Source: CAZICM01 sp964537685 (GTDB lineage: Bacteria; Myxococcota_A; Polyangia; Polyangiales; Polyangiaceae). Taken from it: a DNA stretch of 50,261 nt. Positions 7,881 through 16,617 of this stretch are shown piece after piece. Where the stretch lies: the NCBI GenBank assembly GCA_964537685.1, contig CAZICM010000068.1, positions 1-50,261 of the forward strand. Direction: 5' to 3'. Under the pieces are notes generated by a model. That model was given only the letters and a program-made list of their open reading frames with translations, was not told the origin of the DNA and made no database searches. Each line of letters opens with the position of its first letter. Within the stretch, counting starts at the first letter, position 1. Made by a program: the position numbers and the translations under genes.

Positions 7881-9743
7881 ATGAATTTCCAAAAGGCTAT
7901 AGAAAAAGCCATAACGAAATCGGCCGGCACCGTGTGGCCCCTGATGCGCGAGCTTGTGCGCCTGGGTCCGGAGCCCAAACCCTTTCATCCGAAGTGGAGC
8001 GACAAGCCCATTCCCCGCGGCAAGCAGCGAAGCAAGCCCGTCCTAGGATTCCCGCGAGAAACCGACAGCCTTTGCCCGGCCTGCGTAAAAGAAGCGAGGG
8101 CCAAAATCCTAAGCGGCGATGCCGACTGGCGAACGCTGATCAGCGAAAGCCCAGGCGAAATCAAGGCCAAGCTCGTTGAACGCGACGGACAGATCTACAT
8201 GGAAAAGACCTGCCCCAAACACGGCAGCATCAGCGACCTAATCGCCATGGACCCCGCATTTTTAAAGCGGATCGAACAACTCTTCGGCGGGCGCGATGTA
8301 GAAATGACGCCCGACAAAATTCACAACCACGGAAACAGCACGATTCGCTATGGGCGCGGCGCGGTACTCACCGTCGATTTAACCAACCGCTGCAACATGA
8401 TGTGCGACCCCTGCTTTATGGACGCCAATCAAGTCGGCTATGTCCACGAACTATCCTTCGAAGAAATCAAACAAATCCTCGACGATGCCGCGAATGTTCA
8501 TCCCCGCCGGCAGATGTCCATTCAATTTTCTGGAGGCGAACCAACAATGTCGCCCCATTTCTTGGATGCCATTCGCTACGCCCGGGAAAAAGGCTATTTT
8601 TCGGTGCAATGCGCCACAAACGGCCTGCGTTTCGCTCAAGAACCAGGCTTTGCCCAAAAGGCCCGCGAAGCCGGAATGCGAATCGCCTACCTTCAATTTG
8701 ACGGCGTGACCAATCAATCCAATAGTCATAGAAAAATATCAAACCTCTACGACGTCAAGCTTCGCGCCATAGAAGAGCTCTCCAAAGCGGGCATCGATGT
8801 CATTCTCGTGGTCACCATTGTTAATGGTTTAAATAACGATCAAGTTGGACCAATCGTTGAATTCGCGGTGGAGAACGCCGATAAAATCACCGTTGTCAGC
8901 TTTCAGCCCGTGAGCTTCACCGGCCGGGACGAAGATATTTCCGACGAACAGAGGCAAGCCCAGCGCTACACCCTCAGCCATCTCGCCCACGATATCGCCA
9001 AGCAAACCGGCATCACCCATCCCCTCCGCGACTGGTTCCCCCTCTCCTGCCTCAGCCCCTTCGGCGACGTCGTCGATCTGCTCGACGGCCCCGATAAAGA
9101 ATGGGGACAATTAAATTGCGGATGCCATCCTAATTGTGGAATTGGCACGGTATTATTTGTTAATAAGAAAACGAAGGAGATGGTGCCCCTCGTCGATTTC
9201 CTGGATATCGAAGGACTCCTATCGGATTTACGATTTATTTTCGACTCCGGAAAGAGCCGGGCGCTGAGCAAGGCTCAACTGGTCACGGCGCTGTTAAGGC
9301 ATTACCGCCCGGAAAAGGCGCCCGCCAATTTCAATCTCAAAACCCTGGTGCGCCAATTTTTAAGCCAGACAGGCGCCGCCCACGCCGGAGAAAATGACGC
9401 CAAAGACTATGAATGGCGCGTGCTCTTCGTTGCGGGAATGTGGTTTCAAGACCTGTTTAATTACGATTTTAGGCGCACCGAAATGTGCATCATTCCCTAT
9501 GGAACCCAATTGGGCGAAATTAGCTTCTGCGCCTACAATACAGGCGTTGGCTGGAGAAACATCATCGAAAAGATGAAAGCCAATGCGAGCGTTGCCGAGT
9601 GGTATCAAACCAAGGGACGCCATCCGATTTACGCAAAAAACAAAGACCTTCCCCTGCCCGATTTTGAAAACCCCGTAACCGTCGCCGAGCACGAACTGGC
9701 CAAACAAGAGCGCCGCACCCGCCGCCTGCCCATCGTTGCGTAG
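7881..9743 (+). CDS. Radical SAM enzyme of the MJ0619/tetraether lipid synthase (Tes) type
   Basis: A 620-residue protein with the radical SAM cluster motif C171-NMM-C175-DP-C178, the SAM-binding GGE at 218-220 and a typical TIM-barrel layout (CATNGLRFAQE, then IAYLQFDGVT). Before the barrel is a Cys-containing leader domain with C65-PA-C68 and C111-PKHG. After the barrel are more cysteines in SCLSPFGD and CGCHPNCGIG. From memory, this combination (N-terminal CPxC ... CPxHG, central CxxxCxxC, C-terminal extra cluster cysteines) is that of the archaeal MJ0619 family, whose member Tes couples lipid tails to make membrane-spanning tetraethers; bacterial relatives are linked to membrane-spanning lipids. 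The start is supported by AGGATTCCAGG directly upstream. It stands alone, divergent from the HEAT gene. The substrate here is unproven. Confidence 0.8.
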   Translation: MNFQKAIEKAITKSAGTVWPLMRELVRLGPEPKPFHPKWSDKPIPRGKQRSKPVLGFPRETDSLCPACVKEARAKILSGDADWRTLISESPGEIKAKLVERDGQIYMEKTCPKHGSISDLIAMDPAFLKRIEQLFGGRDVEMTPDKIHNHGNSTIRYGRGAVLTVDLTNRCNMMCDPCFMDANQVGYVHELSFEEIKQILDDAANVHPRRQMSIQFSGGEPTMSPHFLDAIRYAREKGYFSVQCATNGLRFAQEPGFAQKAREAGMRIAYLQFDGVTNQSNSHRKISNLYDVKLRAIEELSKAGIDVILVVTIVNGLNNDQVGPIVEFAVENADKITVVSFQPVSFTGRDEDISDEQRQAQRYTLSHLAHDIAKQTGITHPLRDWFPLSCLSPFGDVVDLLDGPDKEWGQLNCGCHPNCGIGTVLFVNKKTKEMVPLVDFLDIEGLLSDLRFIFDSGKSRALSKAQLVTALLRHYRPEKAPANFNLKTLVRQFLSQTGAAHAGENDAKDYEWRVLFVAGMWFQDLFNYDFRRTEMCIIPYGTQLGEISFCAYNTGVGWRNIIEKMKANASVAEWYQTKGRHPIYAKNKDLPLPDFENPVTVAEHELAKQERRTRRLPIVA

Positions 9744-9908
9744 CTCCCCGGCTCCCCGATACCCGCACCGCCATCCAGGCCATTTGTAAATAAGCAATTA
9801 GATCGCCTAAGCTCTTTATTCGTAGCTTATGTATGATGCGCGGCGGTGACTCCCGCCTGAAACCTCCGCGCATGGGGCGCTGTGGAGCGCGCTCGCGAAG
9901 GAGTCTCA

Positions 9909-11471
9909 ATGAGCAGTAATGGCCTGACCGTGCAAAGCGACAGCGCACCTTTCTCAACCAAGCCCGGCGATATTATCGGCGGCAAATACCGTGTCGAGCG
10001 CGTCATCGGCGAAGGCGGAATGGGCTTCGTAGTCGCCGCGACCCACATGCATCTGGAGGAGCGCGTCGCCATCAAATTGCTCCTGCCCGATGCCGCGAAA
10101 TCGGCCGATACCGTCGAGCGATTTCTCCGCGAAGCCAAGGCCGCGGTGAAAATCAAGAGCGAGCATGTAGCCCGCGTCAGCGATGTCGGAACGCTTGAAA
10201 ACGGCGCCCCGTTCATGGTGATGGAATACCTCGCCGGCAACGATTTGGCCGAGCTTATCGAACGCACAGGGCCCCAGCCTTGCGAACTCTCCGTCGACCT
10301 TATTTTGCAGGCTTGCGAAGCCCTCGCCGAAGCCCACGCGGCCGGCATCATTCACCGCGATCTCAAGCCCGCCAATCTCTTTCTCACCCGCCGCGCCGAC
10401 GGTTCTCCCTGCATAAAACTGCTCGATTTTGGCATCTCCAAATTCACCGACGGCAACCATTCCAAAACCAAAACCGCAGCCGTCATGGGTTCGCCGGCCT
10501 ATATGTCGCCCGAGCAAATGCGCTCCTCCAAAGATGTCGACGCCCGCACCGACATCTGGGCGCTCGGCGCAATCTTGTTCGAACTGCTCACCGCCGTACC
10601 GCCCTTCGACGCCGAAACCGTTCCCCAGCTCTGCATGAAGATCATGAACGATCCCATGCCATCCCTCGCGCCCTACCGCCCCGACGCACCGCCCGGCCTC
10701 GAGGCTGTGATTCGCCGCTGCCAAGAAAAAAATCCCTCGGCCCGCTTTGCCCACGTCGGCGAACTCGCCATCGCGCTCGCGCCCTTTGCCAGCCCCCGCG
10801 GACGCTTCTCGGTCGAACGCATCAGCGAAATCGCCCGCAGCCACAACCTCGCCACCCGCAACAGCTCGCCCTCCGTTCCCGTACCACCCACGCAGGTATC
10901 AGGCGGCGCAGGCTTTGCCCACGCGGCCACCGTCGCGGGCGGCCCGAACCTGGCTGCGGCCTCTGGAATCACCAATCCTCACGCGATCTCCAGCCACACA
11001 GGCGGCACATCCATCAACTGGAGAGGCTCGGTCGAACCGGCACCAGCCAAACCCGCCAAAAAGAGCGCCGCACCCGTCATTGCAGCGGCCCTCATCGGCG
11101 CCCTCGTGTTCTTCGCGGTGATTGGCGTCTTTATGTTCCGGGGCAAGAACGGAAACAACCACGGGGCAGAACAAGAAGCCCAAGCGACCGAAGCGCGCGC
11201 CGTCGAAACACAAGGCCCTGCCACAGGCACCAAAGGCGGCCCGGTCGAACCCGCAACAGACTTGCCCGCCGATCCCACACCCAGCGCCGAACCCGCGGCC
11301 GCAACAGAAAAGCCCGCCACGACGGCAGCGGCAAAAACACCGGCCAATACAACGGTGACAACTTCCAATACAGCGAAAACAGCGGCCACCGCTGAAAAAC
11401 CTCAGCCAACCGCCAAACCCAGCTCAAAACCAGGCTCAATCGGCAGTGGCCTATTTAACGATCGCAAATAA
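9909..11471 (+). CDS. Ser/Thr protein kinase with C-terminal membrane anchor
   Basis: A 520-residue PknB-type kinase. Domains: GEGGMGFV glycine loop at about 34-41, VAIK with K56, HRDLKPAN with catalytic D151, DFG at 173-175, APE-like SPE in YMSPEQ, and a single membrane segment at about residues 380-402. The remainder is Ala/Pro/Thr-rich and would lie in the periplasm. The start is the ATG at 9909, with AAGGAG at 9898-9903; a GTG at 9882 is possible but has no good site. The protein ends in GLFNDRK, almost the same tail as the kinase at 12420. It forms an apparent operon with the TPR protein (31 bases downstream) and the second kinase. Activation ligand and substrates are unknown. Confidence 0.93.
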   Translation: MSSNGLTVQSDSAPFSTKPGDIIGGKYRVERVIGEGGMGFVVAATHMHLEERVAIKLLLPDAAKSADTVERFLREAKAAVKIKSEHVARVSDVGTLENGAPFMVMEYLAGNDLAELIERTGPQPCELSVDLILQACEALAEAHAAGIIHRDLKPANLFLTRRADGSPCIKLLDFGISKFTDGNHSKTKTAAVMGSPAYMSPEQMRSSKDVDARTDIWALGAILFELLTAVPPFDAETVPQLCMKIMNDPMPSLAPYRPDAPPGLEAVIRRCQEKNPSARFAHVGELAIALAPFASPRGRFSVERISEIARSHNLATRNSSPSVPVPPTQVSGGAGFAHAATVAGGPNLAAASGITNPHAISSHTGGTSINWRGSVEPAPAKPAKKSAAPVIAAALIGALVFFAVIGVFMFRGKNGNNHGAEQEAQATEARAVETQGPATGTKGGPVEPATDLPADPTPSAEPAAATEKPATTAAAKTPANTTVTTSNTAKTAATAEKPQPTAKPSSKPGSIGSGLFNDRK

Positions 11472-11502
11472 GCGAATCCATTCAAAGGAGATAGAAACAC
11501 CC

Positions 11503-12432
11503 ATGAAGCAATTGCCCAAGTATGTAAGCTTGGCGCTCGCATTCTTGCTAGTGCTGATGGCGTTCGCCCGGAGCGCGCGAGCCGACAACGCGACGGCGGA
11601 AGCCCTATTCAACGACGCAAAAAAGCTTATGGACCAGGGCAAGTTCAGCGACGCATGCCCAAAGCTTGAAGAGAGCCAGCGCCTCGATCCTGGCATGGGC
11701 ACGCAGTTTCATCTCGCGTACTGCTACGAAAAAGTCGGCAAAACAGCCTCCGCGTGGTCGCTCTATCTCGAAGTCGCGGGAGCAGCCAAAGCCGTGGGAC
11801 AAGTCGAACGCGAACGCGTATCCCGTTCATCGGCGGCGGCTCTCGAAAAAAAGCTTTCACGCCTAACCATTGTGGTTCCCACGCCCGCTGAAGGCATCGC
11901 CGTCAAACGAGACAACATCGACGTAAGCCGTGTGATTTGGGGAACGCCCATTCCCGTCGACCCAGGAGAACACACCGTCACCGCATCAGCGCCCAACAAA
12001 AAAACCTGGGAACACAAAGTCACCCTCGGAGAAAATGCCGACACCCAAACGGTAGAAGTACCCGCGCTCCCCGACGGCAAAGACGAAGGCAGCAGCTCGG
12101 CCACACCCGAAACGGACAAAACAGCCGATAAAACCAAAGGCCCAATCTATCGAAGGCGCAGCAAGGGAATGATCGCGGGCGGCATTGTAATGATGGTCCT
12201 CGGCGCCCCGACCTTTGTGGTTGGCGGCCTAACCTGGCTGGGCTGCGGCAGTTCGGATGCGGTCTGCCGGGGAGGAGCGGTTGTCACCATTATCGGCGGC
12301 CTCATGACGGGCGGCGGCATTGCCTTAACCGTCACAGGCGCCGAAAAGGTCAAGGTCGATCCGCCGAAAGCCTCGTATGTGCCCGAGGTATTTATTGGTC
12401 CCCGGTCTGCGGCGATGCGATGGACGTTTTAG
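11503..12432 (+). CDS. Exported TPR/PEGA-like protein of the myxobacterial kinase-associated type
   Basis: A 309-residue protein. The ATG at 11503 gives a clear signal peptide (residues 1-27, ending ARSARA) and has AAAGGAG at 11484-11490; the longer frame from 11446 would run into the kinase gene. The mature part begins with TPR-like helices: EALFNDAKKLMDQGKFSDACPKLEES and LDPGMGTQFHLAYCYEKVGK. It continues with a beta domain (about 125-190, LTIVVPTPAEGIAVKRD, DPGEHTVTASAP) like PEGA domains that bind cell-surface polymers. Near the end are two hydrophobic glycine-rich stretches (about residues 220-245 and 255-280). In myxobacteria this family often lies next to Ser/Thr kinases, as here between two of them; it may sense or present a periplasmic signal to their outer parts. 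Confidence 0.8.
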   Translation: MKQLPKYVSLALAFLLVLMAFARSARADNATAEALFNDAKKLMDQGKFSDACPKLEESQRLDPGMGTQFHLAYCYEKVGKTASAWSLYLEVAGAAKAVGQVERERVSRSSAAALEKKLSRLTIVVPTPAEGIAVKRDNIDVSRVIWGTPIPVDPGEHTVTASAPNKKTWEHKVTLGENADTQTVEVPALPDGKDEGSSSATPETDKTADKTKGPIYRRRSKGMIAGGIVMMVLGAPTFVVGGLTWLGCGSSDAVCRGGAVVTIIGGLMTGGGIALTVTGAEKVKVDPPKASYVPEVFIGPRSAAMRWTF

Positions 12433-13868
12433 ATCCTAAATCTGCCAAACCTTATGAAAAAGCCAATCGCCGGGCGCTCGCCGCCGAGCCCGGAAGTGTA
12501 TTGGCCGGCAAATACCGCATAGAATCGCTCTTGGGGCGGGGCGGGATGGGCCAAGTATTTTTAGCCACCCATCTTCAGCTCAACGAGCCCCTCGCAATCA
12601 AACTCCTGCATCGCAATTTAATCGATTCACCCGAAACACTCGATCGTTTTCTTCAGGAAGGCCGGGCCGCCGCCAAAATAAAAAGCGAGCATATCGCCCG
12701 CGTCCTCGATTTAGGAATGCTGGAAGACGGCTCGCCCTATATGGCCATGGAGGTCCTGGAAGGCAGCGATCTCGCCAAAACCCTAAAAAAAGACGGCCCA
12801 CTTCCCATTCCAAAAGCCGTCGATTTTATTCTCCAAGCCTGCGAAGCGCTATCGGCCGCCCATTCGATCGGAATTATTCACCGCGATCTCAAACCATCGA
12901 ATTTATTTCTCACCCAGCGCGCGGACGGCACACCCTGGATAAAAGTGCTCGATTTTGGCATTTCAAAATTCCTTCACGCGGGACATTCCCATACCCAAAC
13001 CAGCGATGTACTGGGCTCCCCGCCCTATATGTCCCCCGAACAAATCCGATCGACCAAACACGTCGATCACAGGAGCGATATTTGGTCATTGGGCACCATT
13101 CTCTTCGAATTGCTCACTGGACGCACGCCATTTATGGCCGACACGATGGCGGATCTCTGTATCAAAATTGTCGCCGAACCTTCGCCACCCCTCTCTTCGG
13201 TGCTGCCCGGAGCGCCTCCCGGCCTCGAGGCAATCCTTTTGAAATGCCACGAAAAAGATCCCGGCGCGCGCTATGCGAGCGTTGAAGACCTCGCCTCTGC
13301 ACTAAAGCCTTATGTCATGTCGGCCCAGCGCACGGTTGCCGCCGGCCCTGTCATGGAATCGCTTCGAAAAAGCGGTGCTGCCGCAGTAAAAACCGTTATG
13401 GCCTCGCCCGCTGACCTGCTCCATGTTTCCAATTCAAGCGCAAATCAAAACAATCCTATCAGCACATATCCCGAAACCTCCCGGGCAGGCAATACATCCG
13501 TTAAATGGAACAATTCAATCGACAATAAACCGGCTCAAGGATCCGCGCGCAAAAATTCCTGGCTTATCCCATCGATCGCATTGGGCGCCATTTTTATCAT
13601 AGGCATTGCCGCATTCCTCGGATGGCGGGTAGGCCGCGCCGAAGAAGAGCGCCAAAGCTCCGCAGAATCCTCTCCCATTGCCTTGCCCGCGGCAGCGTCC
13701 GTAACCGAACTCGCGCCGATGCCGGTGGAAAGCGAATCCGCCGCTCCGCCTATGGCTGTTGCCTCTGAGAAACCAAAAACACCGGCGAAACCGCCTCCCG
13801 CCAAACAACCCGCGGCCGCCTCGACCAAGCCAAAGGTTGGCTTCGACCTATTTAACGACCGAAAGTAA
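12420..13868 (+). CDS. Ser/Thr protein kinase with C-terminal membrane anchor
   Basis: A 482-residue kinase. Motifs: GRGGMGQV at about 39-46, LAIK with K61, HRDLKPSN with D156, DFG at 178-180, YMSPEQ in the activation segment, and one membrane segment at about 379-402. The periplasmic end is Ala/Pro-rich and closes with FDLFNDRK. The ATG lies inside the end of the TPR gene (13-base overlap), which points to translational coupling. The kinase core is close to that of 9909 (SEHIARVLDLGMLEDGSPYM versus SEHVARVSDVGTLENGAPFM), so the pair looks like a local duplication around the TPR gene. Its stop lies 17 bases inside the end of the convergent gene at 13852. Confidence 0.93.
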   Translation: MDVLDPKSAKPYEKANRRALAAEPGSVLAGKYRIESLLGRGGMGQVFLATHLQLNEPLAIKLLHRNLIDSPETLDRFLQEGRAAAKIKSEHIARVLDLGMLEDGSPYMAMEVLEGSDLAKTLKKDGPLPIPKAVDFILQACEALSAAHSIGIIHRDLKPSNLFLTQRADGTPWIKVLDFGISKFLHAGHSHTQTSDVLGSPPYMSPEQIRSTKHVDHRSDIWSLGTILFELLTGRTPFMADTMADLCIKIVAEPSPPLSSVLPGAPPGLEAILLKCHEKDPGARYASVEDLASALKPYVMSAQRTVAAGPVMESLRKSGAAAVKTVMASPADLLHVSNSSANQNNPISTYPETSRAGNTSVKWNNSIDNKPAQGSARKNSWLIPSIALGAIFIIGIAAFLGWRVGRAEEERQSSAESSPIALPAAASVTELAPMPVESESAAPPMAVASEKPKTPAKPPPAKQPAAASTKPKVGFDLFNDRK

Positions 13869-14622
13869 ACCCGCCTCTCGCCTTCACCCCCACGATCATA
13901 TTGGACAGCGCCTCGCGGCCCGCCAATACCGGCAACCCTTCAGGCGCGCCCGAACGGTAATCTCCCGCCCGGCCCACCTTAAAATGCCGCTTCGGGTCCA
14001 GCTTCACAGGCGCAATCAATTCAATCGTATCATCAATCACGATTTGCACCAAATAACCCAGCTCATTTTCACGGCCCATCAGAGGATTACCGGCGGCTTC
14101 CTGGATCATTTCTTTCGCATTGGAACCCAATTTCTTCCAATGATCTCCCGCCTTTCGCCTCCCGCAAGGCGCAACGACAAGAGGCGCCCCCATCCAAAAC
14201 GCGGCGGCCATCCATTGCCCGCTTTCGATATCGGCCAGCGCAAAATCCACGGCCTCGCCGACCCGCATCACCGGCCTATTCACCAGCCACAATTCCTCGT
14301 ACAGCGCAGTGCCATGCAGCGCTTCAAACGAATCCAAAGGAGGCCCGGCTTTCGCCTTGATCCGGCTGGGAAAATTTCGGTCAGGCTCCTTGCCCCATTG
14401 ATAATCGACCGAAATCCTCGACAGCAATCCCAGCGTATCGTTCCCATTTTCATCGAATGGCAAACGAAAACGAACGCTTTTCTTTCCGCTCGCGTTCTCC
14501 ACCTCAAAATAATCCCAAGCATAATGCTTGGATGTCAAAAATATGCGGGCTCCCTGCCTGCGAAATACCGAACGCAATCCCTCGCCGTCATCGCTTTCAA
14601 TCTCAAAGAATGCGTTCGCCAC
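13852..14622 (-). CDS. Unknown protein
   Basis: A 256-residue soluble protein that I do not recognise. It starts with GTG and shows mixed alpha/beta character: VRFRLPFDENGNDTL and LGYLVQIVIDDTIELIAP are strand-rich, while WKKLGSNAKEMIQEAAGN is helical. There is no signal peptide, membrane helix or metal motif. It is the last gene of a minus-strand trio (lipoprotein at 15246, zinc-ribbon protein at 14640), 17 bases behind the zinc-ribbon gene, and its 3' end overlaps the kinase gene on the opposite strand by 17 bases. Confidence 0.7.
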   Translation of the reverse strand: MANAFFEIESDDGEGLRSVFRRQGARIFLTSKHYAWDYFEVENASGKKSVRFRLPFDENGNDTLGLLSRISVDYQWGKEPDRNFPSRIKAKAGPPLDSFEALHGTALYEELWLVNRPVMRVGEAVDFALADIESGQWMAAAFWMGAPLVVAPCGRRKAGDHWKKLGSNAKEMIQEAAGNPLMGRENELGYLVQIVIDDTIELIAPVKLDPKRHFKVGRAGDYRSGAPEGLPVLAGREALSNMIVGVKARGGFTFGR

Positions 14623-14639
14623 TTGATCTCAATATTCTT

Positions 14640-15233
14640 CTAGCGGCCCCGATGACCATCATCGGATGGATCGGTATCACGGAGCAATTCATCCCAAAAA
14701 CCGCCGCCGCTCCCGCCGCTCTTTTTCTGCGAAGAATCATCGCCGAACAAATTATCCAACAGCCCTCCGCCCTCGCGGCTCTCCTGCGGCCTATGCCGCT
14801 CGCGGCGCCGCCTCGATGGCCTGTCATCGTCGCTATTGCCCAATCCCGAAACAATCGCTCCCGCAACCGCTCCAAGCACAGGCGCCGCCGCATCCGCGAC
14901 CTGCGAAGCCACCTTCACCTGCTCCTGCATTCGCTTCGCCTCCTCACGCGCCGCCAAACGCTCCCGCGCACCCGCAAAAGGCTCCCTGCAGCGCCGGCAC
15001 ACCACATCCGTGCATGGCGAAATCGCCGAACAAAACAGGCATTTATACACAACCCACTCATTGCAGGCCGCGCATTTCTGATTGTCATCTTCATTCAGCG
15101 CGCCGCAATGAGGACACGCCAGCGCATTACGCGCCGACGCAGGCGAATAAGGGGTTTTGCAAAAACGGCACGCCACAAGCCCGGGCGAAGGAGGCGCGCC
15201 GCAGTGAGCACACGCTGCAGCAGTCTGCGTCAT
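14640..15233 (-). CDS. Multiple zinc-ribbon protein
   Basis: A 197-residue protein. Residues 8-85 carry eight CxxC-type pairs or half pairs in tandem (CAHC, CRFC, CPHC, CAAC, CLFC, CRRC), enough for about three zinc ribbons of the DZANK type. Then follow a charged helix (about 86-105), a short hydrophobic glycine/alanine stretch (APVLGAVAGAIVSGLG) and a disordered tail rich in Arg, Asp, Ser and Gly. Zinc ribbons of this sort usually bind protein or nucleic acid partners; the function is unknown. It is the middle gene of a minus-strand trio, 12 bases behind the lipoprotein gene. Confidence 0.75.
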   Translation of the reverse strand: MTQTAAACAHCGAPPSPGLVACRFCKTPYSPASARNALACPHCGALNEDDNQKCAACNEWVVYKCLFCSAISPCTDVVCRRCREPFAGARERLAAREEAKRMQEQVKVASQVADAAAPVLGAVAGAIVSGLGNSDDDRPSRRRRERHRPQESREGGGLLDNLFGDDSSQKKSGGSGGGFWDELLRDTDPSDDGHRGR

Positions 15234-15245
15234 ACGCCGATGCTA

Positions 15246-16532
15246 CTACCATCGAATTTGATTTGCAGGCGCCTTTAAACGAAACACCAGATGTTCACCC
15301 TTCGCCGCTGAATGTCCCCATACCCAAATATCCCGCTCGCCCGATGCCCATACCCCATCGAGTTCAATTTCCCCGGACGGCCGTGGAAGCTTTACTTCTT
15401 CCCATGTGCCCTGCGCCGCGCGTTTCAATACGATGCGATTGCCCACGCCCCACAGCGTTCCATCCGGCTCGGCCGCGACGGCCTTCAACAGCTCGTCGCC
15501 TTGAGGCAAAACCTCTTCTTTAATGCCTTCTCCCTCCAGCCGATACACATGTGCCTTCGCACCACCACCATCGGAAGAGGCATTTTCATGCGCCAGCATC
15601 AATACATTTAAATTACCATCTGTTACGATCGTTTTGTGCAACATATTTTTCGACACATTGGGCATTTGCAACACATCGGGAGGAAGCCCCCGCTTTTCCT
15701 CGGCGCTTCCTCCCATTCCCCCATCGGGAGAAGCTTCCGCACTCGCCACAGGCCATGCATCCTCGGGATGCGCCGTTCCCGCCGCCGAAGGCGCGGAAGG
15801 AGCCGCCTTTTCTGCGTTTTCCACCGGCGGAGCAGCCCACCTCAGCAGCACATAACGCATCCCCTGCGCCCCCTCGGGCCTACAATTCCCAGCCGCCAGT
15901 ACATCGCCCTTGGACAAAGCCACAGCCCCATGCACCTTCAGCGTCTTTGAACAGGATTCATCCTTAAGCCATGCCCCCGGCATATCGGCGGGCGGCTTCT
16001 CGGAAAAAGGCTCCATCACCTTGATTTTAAGCCTTCCCGACGACGTGGACAACGCCAGAATTCTCCGCCCCGACCATGCCACCAGATGAGGCCGCCAATC
16101 ATCCGCCACCTTCTTCATTCCCCCGTTCATCAGCTTGAACAGAGGCTCGGACTCGACTTTAGCCCCCTCGCCCAAACGCGCAAACGAAAGCCAAACCGAA
16201 CCGGGAAGCCGCCCCATCACCTTGTTCACCCGGCCTTCGCCCTCGGGCAATCCAGGAGGCATATCGCCGCTCGTCAAATCCCGCTGTCCGATGGCCTGCG
16301 CAACGCGGCTTGGCGTCCCAATCCAAACCCCGCCCCAAAACCCTGAAAACGAAAATTCCGAACCCGATGAAAGCACCAGGAAAAAAGGACTCGCCCCGCC
16401 TTCGGAGGCCTCGACAAAAGCCGATGAACTCGGCCCGGGTGCGACACTTTTGTTGGAACTCTCTTCACCGCAGCCCCTACAGGCTGAAAGTCCAACGCTC
16501 AATCCGCCCAATATCCAGCATAGCGCCCGCAT
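15246..16532 (-). CDS. Lipoprotein of unknown function, possibly a beta-propeller
   Basis: The ATG at 16532 gives a lipoprotein leader MRALCWILGGLSVGLSAC with the lipidated Cys at residue 18, and has AAAGG at a good distance; the frame extends to 16571 without such support. The 428-residue protein then runs through short strand-like blocks (VWLSFARLGEG, GRILALSTSSGRLKIKVM, LWGVGNRIVLKRA, DGVWASGERDIWVWGHS), a pattern seen in propeller-like proteins of the myxobacterial surface. A region at about 255-290 is Pro/Ala-rich. Function unknown. It is the first gene of the minus trio and shares an 85-base divergent control region with the ASPIC/UnbV gene. Confidence 0.75.
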   Translation of the reverse strand: MRALCWILGGLSVGLSACRGCGEESSNKSVAPGPSSSAFVEASEGGASPFFLVLSSGSEFSFSGFWGGVWIGTPSRVAQAIGQRDLTSGDMPPGLPEGEGRVNKVMGRLPGSVWLSFARLGEGAKVESEPLFKLMNGGMKKVADDWRPHLVAWSGRRILALSTSSGRLKIKVMEPFSEKPPADMPGAWLKDESCSKTLKVHGAVALSKGDVLAAGNCRPEGAQGMRYVLLRWAAPPVENAEKAAPSAPSAAGTAHPEDAWPVASAEASPDGGMGGSAEEKRGLPPDVLQMPNVSKNMLHKTIVTDGNLNVLMLAHENASSDGGGAKAHVYRLEGEGIKEEVLPQGDELLKAVAAEPDGTLWGVGNRIVLKRAAQGTWEEVKLPRPSGEIELDGVWASGERDIWVWGHSAAKGEHLVFRLKAPANQIRW

Positions 16533-16617
16533 CACCCGGCCTTTGTACACAAAAGCACCATGCGATGACAATTTTTTTTACACGCACTCCCTAAAAAATC
16601 GTGTAGCATCGGCCCCT

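Noticed and set aside
9744..9908. AT-rich text with TATGAT near 9832 as a promoter of the kinase operon
   Set aside because: No matching -35 box at 16-18 bases; a promoter is likely in this gap but cannot be placed.
10280..11395. A 371-residue plus frame inside the first kinase
   Set aside because: Arg/His-rich frame-shifted shadow of the kinase domain.
14666..15523. A 285-residue plus frame opposite the zinc-ribbon protein
   Set aside because: Low-complexity shadow; the Cys pairs are on the minus strand.
16135..16617. The upstream extension of the ASPIC/UnbV frame
   Set aside because: It covers the opposite lipoprotein gene, and the lipoprotein leader starts at 16618.
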